Assembly (NCBI GenBank): GCA_937129505.1
Contig: CAKZNJ010000307.1
Span: 1-6,839, forward strand
Direction of reading: 5' to 3'
Source: an uncultured Anaerolineae bacterium
Lineage (GTDB): Bacteria; Chloroflexota; Anaerolineae; Anaerolineales; UBA4823
DNA length: 6,839 nucleotides
A program made the position numbers and the translations under genes. Shown here piece after piece: positions 5,662 through 6,839 of the stretch. The notes below the pieces were generated by a model. The model saw nothing but the letters and a program-made list of their open reading frames with translations. It did no database searches and was not told the DNA's origin. How positions within the stretch are numbered: the first letter of the stretch is position 1; every line of letters begins with the position of its first letter.

Positions 5662-6839
5662 TCAGCTTACAGAAGAATTCAGGCGGTTTTCTTCATACCA
5701 GAGGGATAATCTTCTAATCTCATCGTTGAGATTGTCTAAATCAGAAACGCTATCTTCTAATTTATTTTTTCGCCCAGCATCTTCTAACCTTTGTCCAATT
5801 TGGGCTATCCTCTTTGCACCTAAATTTGCAGCCATCCCCTTAAACCGATGGGCGAGGAAATTCACCCGCGTGCCATCACATTGATCGAGAGCAAGCCTGA
5901 TTTCGTCCACACGCAGTTGCGCTGACTCAAGAAATTCACCCAGCATTTCGAAGTAAAACGCCCGATCATCCACAAAACGGGGTAATACTTCCTCCAAGTT
6001 AATCAACTCTTCTCTATTTGTATCGTCAATATGCCGCAACTGTAAACCTTCACCTGCGTTTTTATTTTCTAATTGTAAATATTCAACCTCGTCAAAGACG
6101 ACCTCCTCTAAGTCAATCGGCAATCCATCCAAATGCGGTTGCCACTCTGCCATCACTTGCTCAAAATCTGGCGTAGCCTCTTCAATTATCCCGTCATGCG
6201 AAGGATGTTCTGCTTGTCGACTCTTTTGAGGGCTTCTCAAATCCTCAGTACTCGCGGGTTGCCATTTCTGAATGACTGCAAACAACTCTTCGGCGTTGAT
6301 TGGCTTAGCCACATAATCGTTCATTCCCGCATCAAGACATCTCTCCCGATCCCCTTTTAGAGCGTACGCAGTCATGGCAATGATCGGAATATTTTTGTAG
6401 GGCAATTCAGATTGACGAATCCGTTTTGTCGTTTCATAACCATCCATTTCCGGCATTTGGATGTCCATTAATACGAGTTGATAACTTCTCTGCTGAAGCG
6501 CTTCTAGAGCGTCAAAACCATTATTCGCTGTGTCGACGACAAATCCGGCTTTATTTAAAAGCTTTACAGCAACTTTCTGGTTTACAGGGTTGTCCTCAAC
6601 CAATAAGATGCGACATTGTTCAGCATATTCGGTCAAGGTATAACGAGTGATCATCTTGGATTGCATCCCACCTCTTGTAGGCGTGCCTAAAGCCAGCAAT
6701 AGGGCATCTCGCAACTCCTGCTGACGAATGGGTTTTAGTAAGTAGCCTACACATCCAAGAGAATAAAAACGAGCCGCATCACCGTGCGTCCCCATTGAGG
6801 TCAGGACAATAATTTTTAGATCTGTCAACTCTGGGTTTT
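5662..6839 (-). CDS. Hybrid sensor histidine kinase, C-terminal part with REC-REC-HPt domains (start beyond window)
   Basis: The frame is open through the right edge, so only the C-terminal 392 or so residues are seen. Residues here are counted from the TTG at 6828. That TTG lies inside a REC beta strand (PEL-TDLKIIVLTSMG) and is not a true start. First comes the tail of a REC domain with its conserved K32-P. A complete second REC (about 72-190) has the acidic pair E78-D79, phospho-acceptor D122 in LMDIQMPEMDG, T153 and K175. After an acidic linker comes an HPt domain (about 275-388) whose phospho-histidine is H327 in AHRFKGMAANLGA. This order is typical of BarA/ArcB-like phosphorelay kinases, which pass phosphate His to Asp to His to a separate regulator. 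The sensor and kinase core would be encoded to the right of the window. It is convergent with the tRNA and has no visible link to the methyltransferase genes. The stop is TGA at 5664-5662. Confidence 0.92.
   Translation of the reverse strand, partial: NPELTDLKIIVLTSMGTHGDAARFYSLGCVGYLLKPIRQQELRDALLLALGTPTRGGMQSKMITRYTLTEYAEQCRILLVEDNPVNQKVAVKLLNKAGFVVDTANNGFDALEALQQRSYQLVLMDIQMPEMDGYETTKRIRQSELPYKNIPIIAMTAYALKGDRERCLDAGMNDYVAKPINAEELFAVIQKWQPASTEDLRSPQKSRQAEHPSHDGIIEEATPDFEQVMAEWQPHLDGLPIDLEEVVFDEVEYLQLENKNAGEGLQLRHIDDTNREELINLEEVLPRFVDDRAFYFEMLGEFLESAQLRVDEIRLALDQCDGTRVNFLAHRFKGMAANLGAKRIAQIGQRLEDAGRKNKLEDSVSDLDNLNDEIRRLSLWYEENRLNSSVS

Noticed and set aside
5616..5667. 8-bp inverted repeat AGCTGATT/AATCAGCT around the end of the kinase gene
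   Set aside because: The arms are separated by 36 bases and no T tract follows; the 14-bp hairpin at 5550-5587 is a far better terminator for both strands.
6826..6828. TTG as the start of the kinase/response regulator gene
   Set aside because: It falls inside a conserved REC beta strand and the frame continues in family-like sequence (N-P-E-L) to the window edge, so the gene is truncated rather than starting here.

Overview
The window looks like part of the genome of an anaerobic bacterium that uses one-carbon (Wood-Ljungdahl) metabolism. The evidence is the start of a Ni-Fe carbon monoxide dehydrogenase (CooS/AcsA type) next to a complete three-gene corrinoid methyltransferase cassette. Base composition is balanced and leans slightly to A+T. 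Ribosome binding sites are purine-rich and the promoters look like sigma-70 type. The CODH, the non-pyrrolysine MttB homologue and the large hybrid histidine kinase together would fit an acetogenic or acetogen-like Chloroflexota (Anaerolineae/Dehalococcoidia) or a clostridial Firmicute. The taxonomic guess is weak.

Layout. At the left, on the minus strand, is a two-gene operon: a small HMA-fold-like protein that has lost the CxxC metal site (GTG start at 1016), then, one base after its stop, the N-terminal 207 codons of the CODH catalytic subunit, cut by the window edge. A 306-bp divergent intergenic region (1017-1322) holds a candidate promoter for each direction and an 11-bp interrupted palindrome. 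To the right, on the plus strand, lie an ASKHA-domain [2Fe-2S] corrinoid activator (1323-3203), a cobalamin-binding corrinoid protein (3273-3920) and an MttB-family methyltransferase without an amber codon (3941-5419). A tRNA-Asp(GUC) gene follows 36 bp later (5456-5532), then a strong hairpin terminator (5550-5587) that can serve both strands. The right end is the C-terminal part of a minus-strand hybrid histidine kinase (end of one REC domain, a full REC domain, an HPt domain). Its start is outside the window.

How the genes fit together. The MttB-like enzyme should take a methyl group from a methylated substrate, possibly a quaternary or tertiary amine, and load it on the corrinoid protein. 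The ASKHA protein would reductively rescue the corrinoid when it oxidises to Co(II). No second methyltransferase (MtgA/MtrH type) that would move the methyl group to tetrahydrofolate is present here. The CODH next door would supply CO or electrons for using methyl groups in acetyl-CoA synthesis. The tRNA and the kinase are probably unrelated neighbours. All functional assignments come from reading motifs by eye; no database search was possible.
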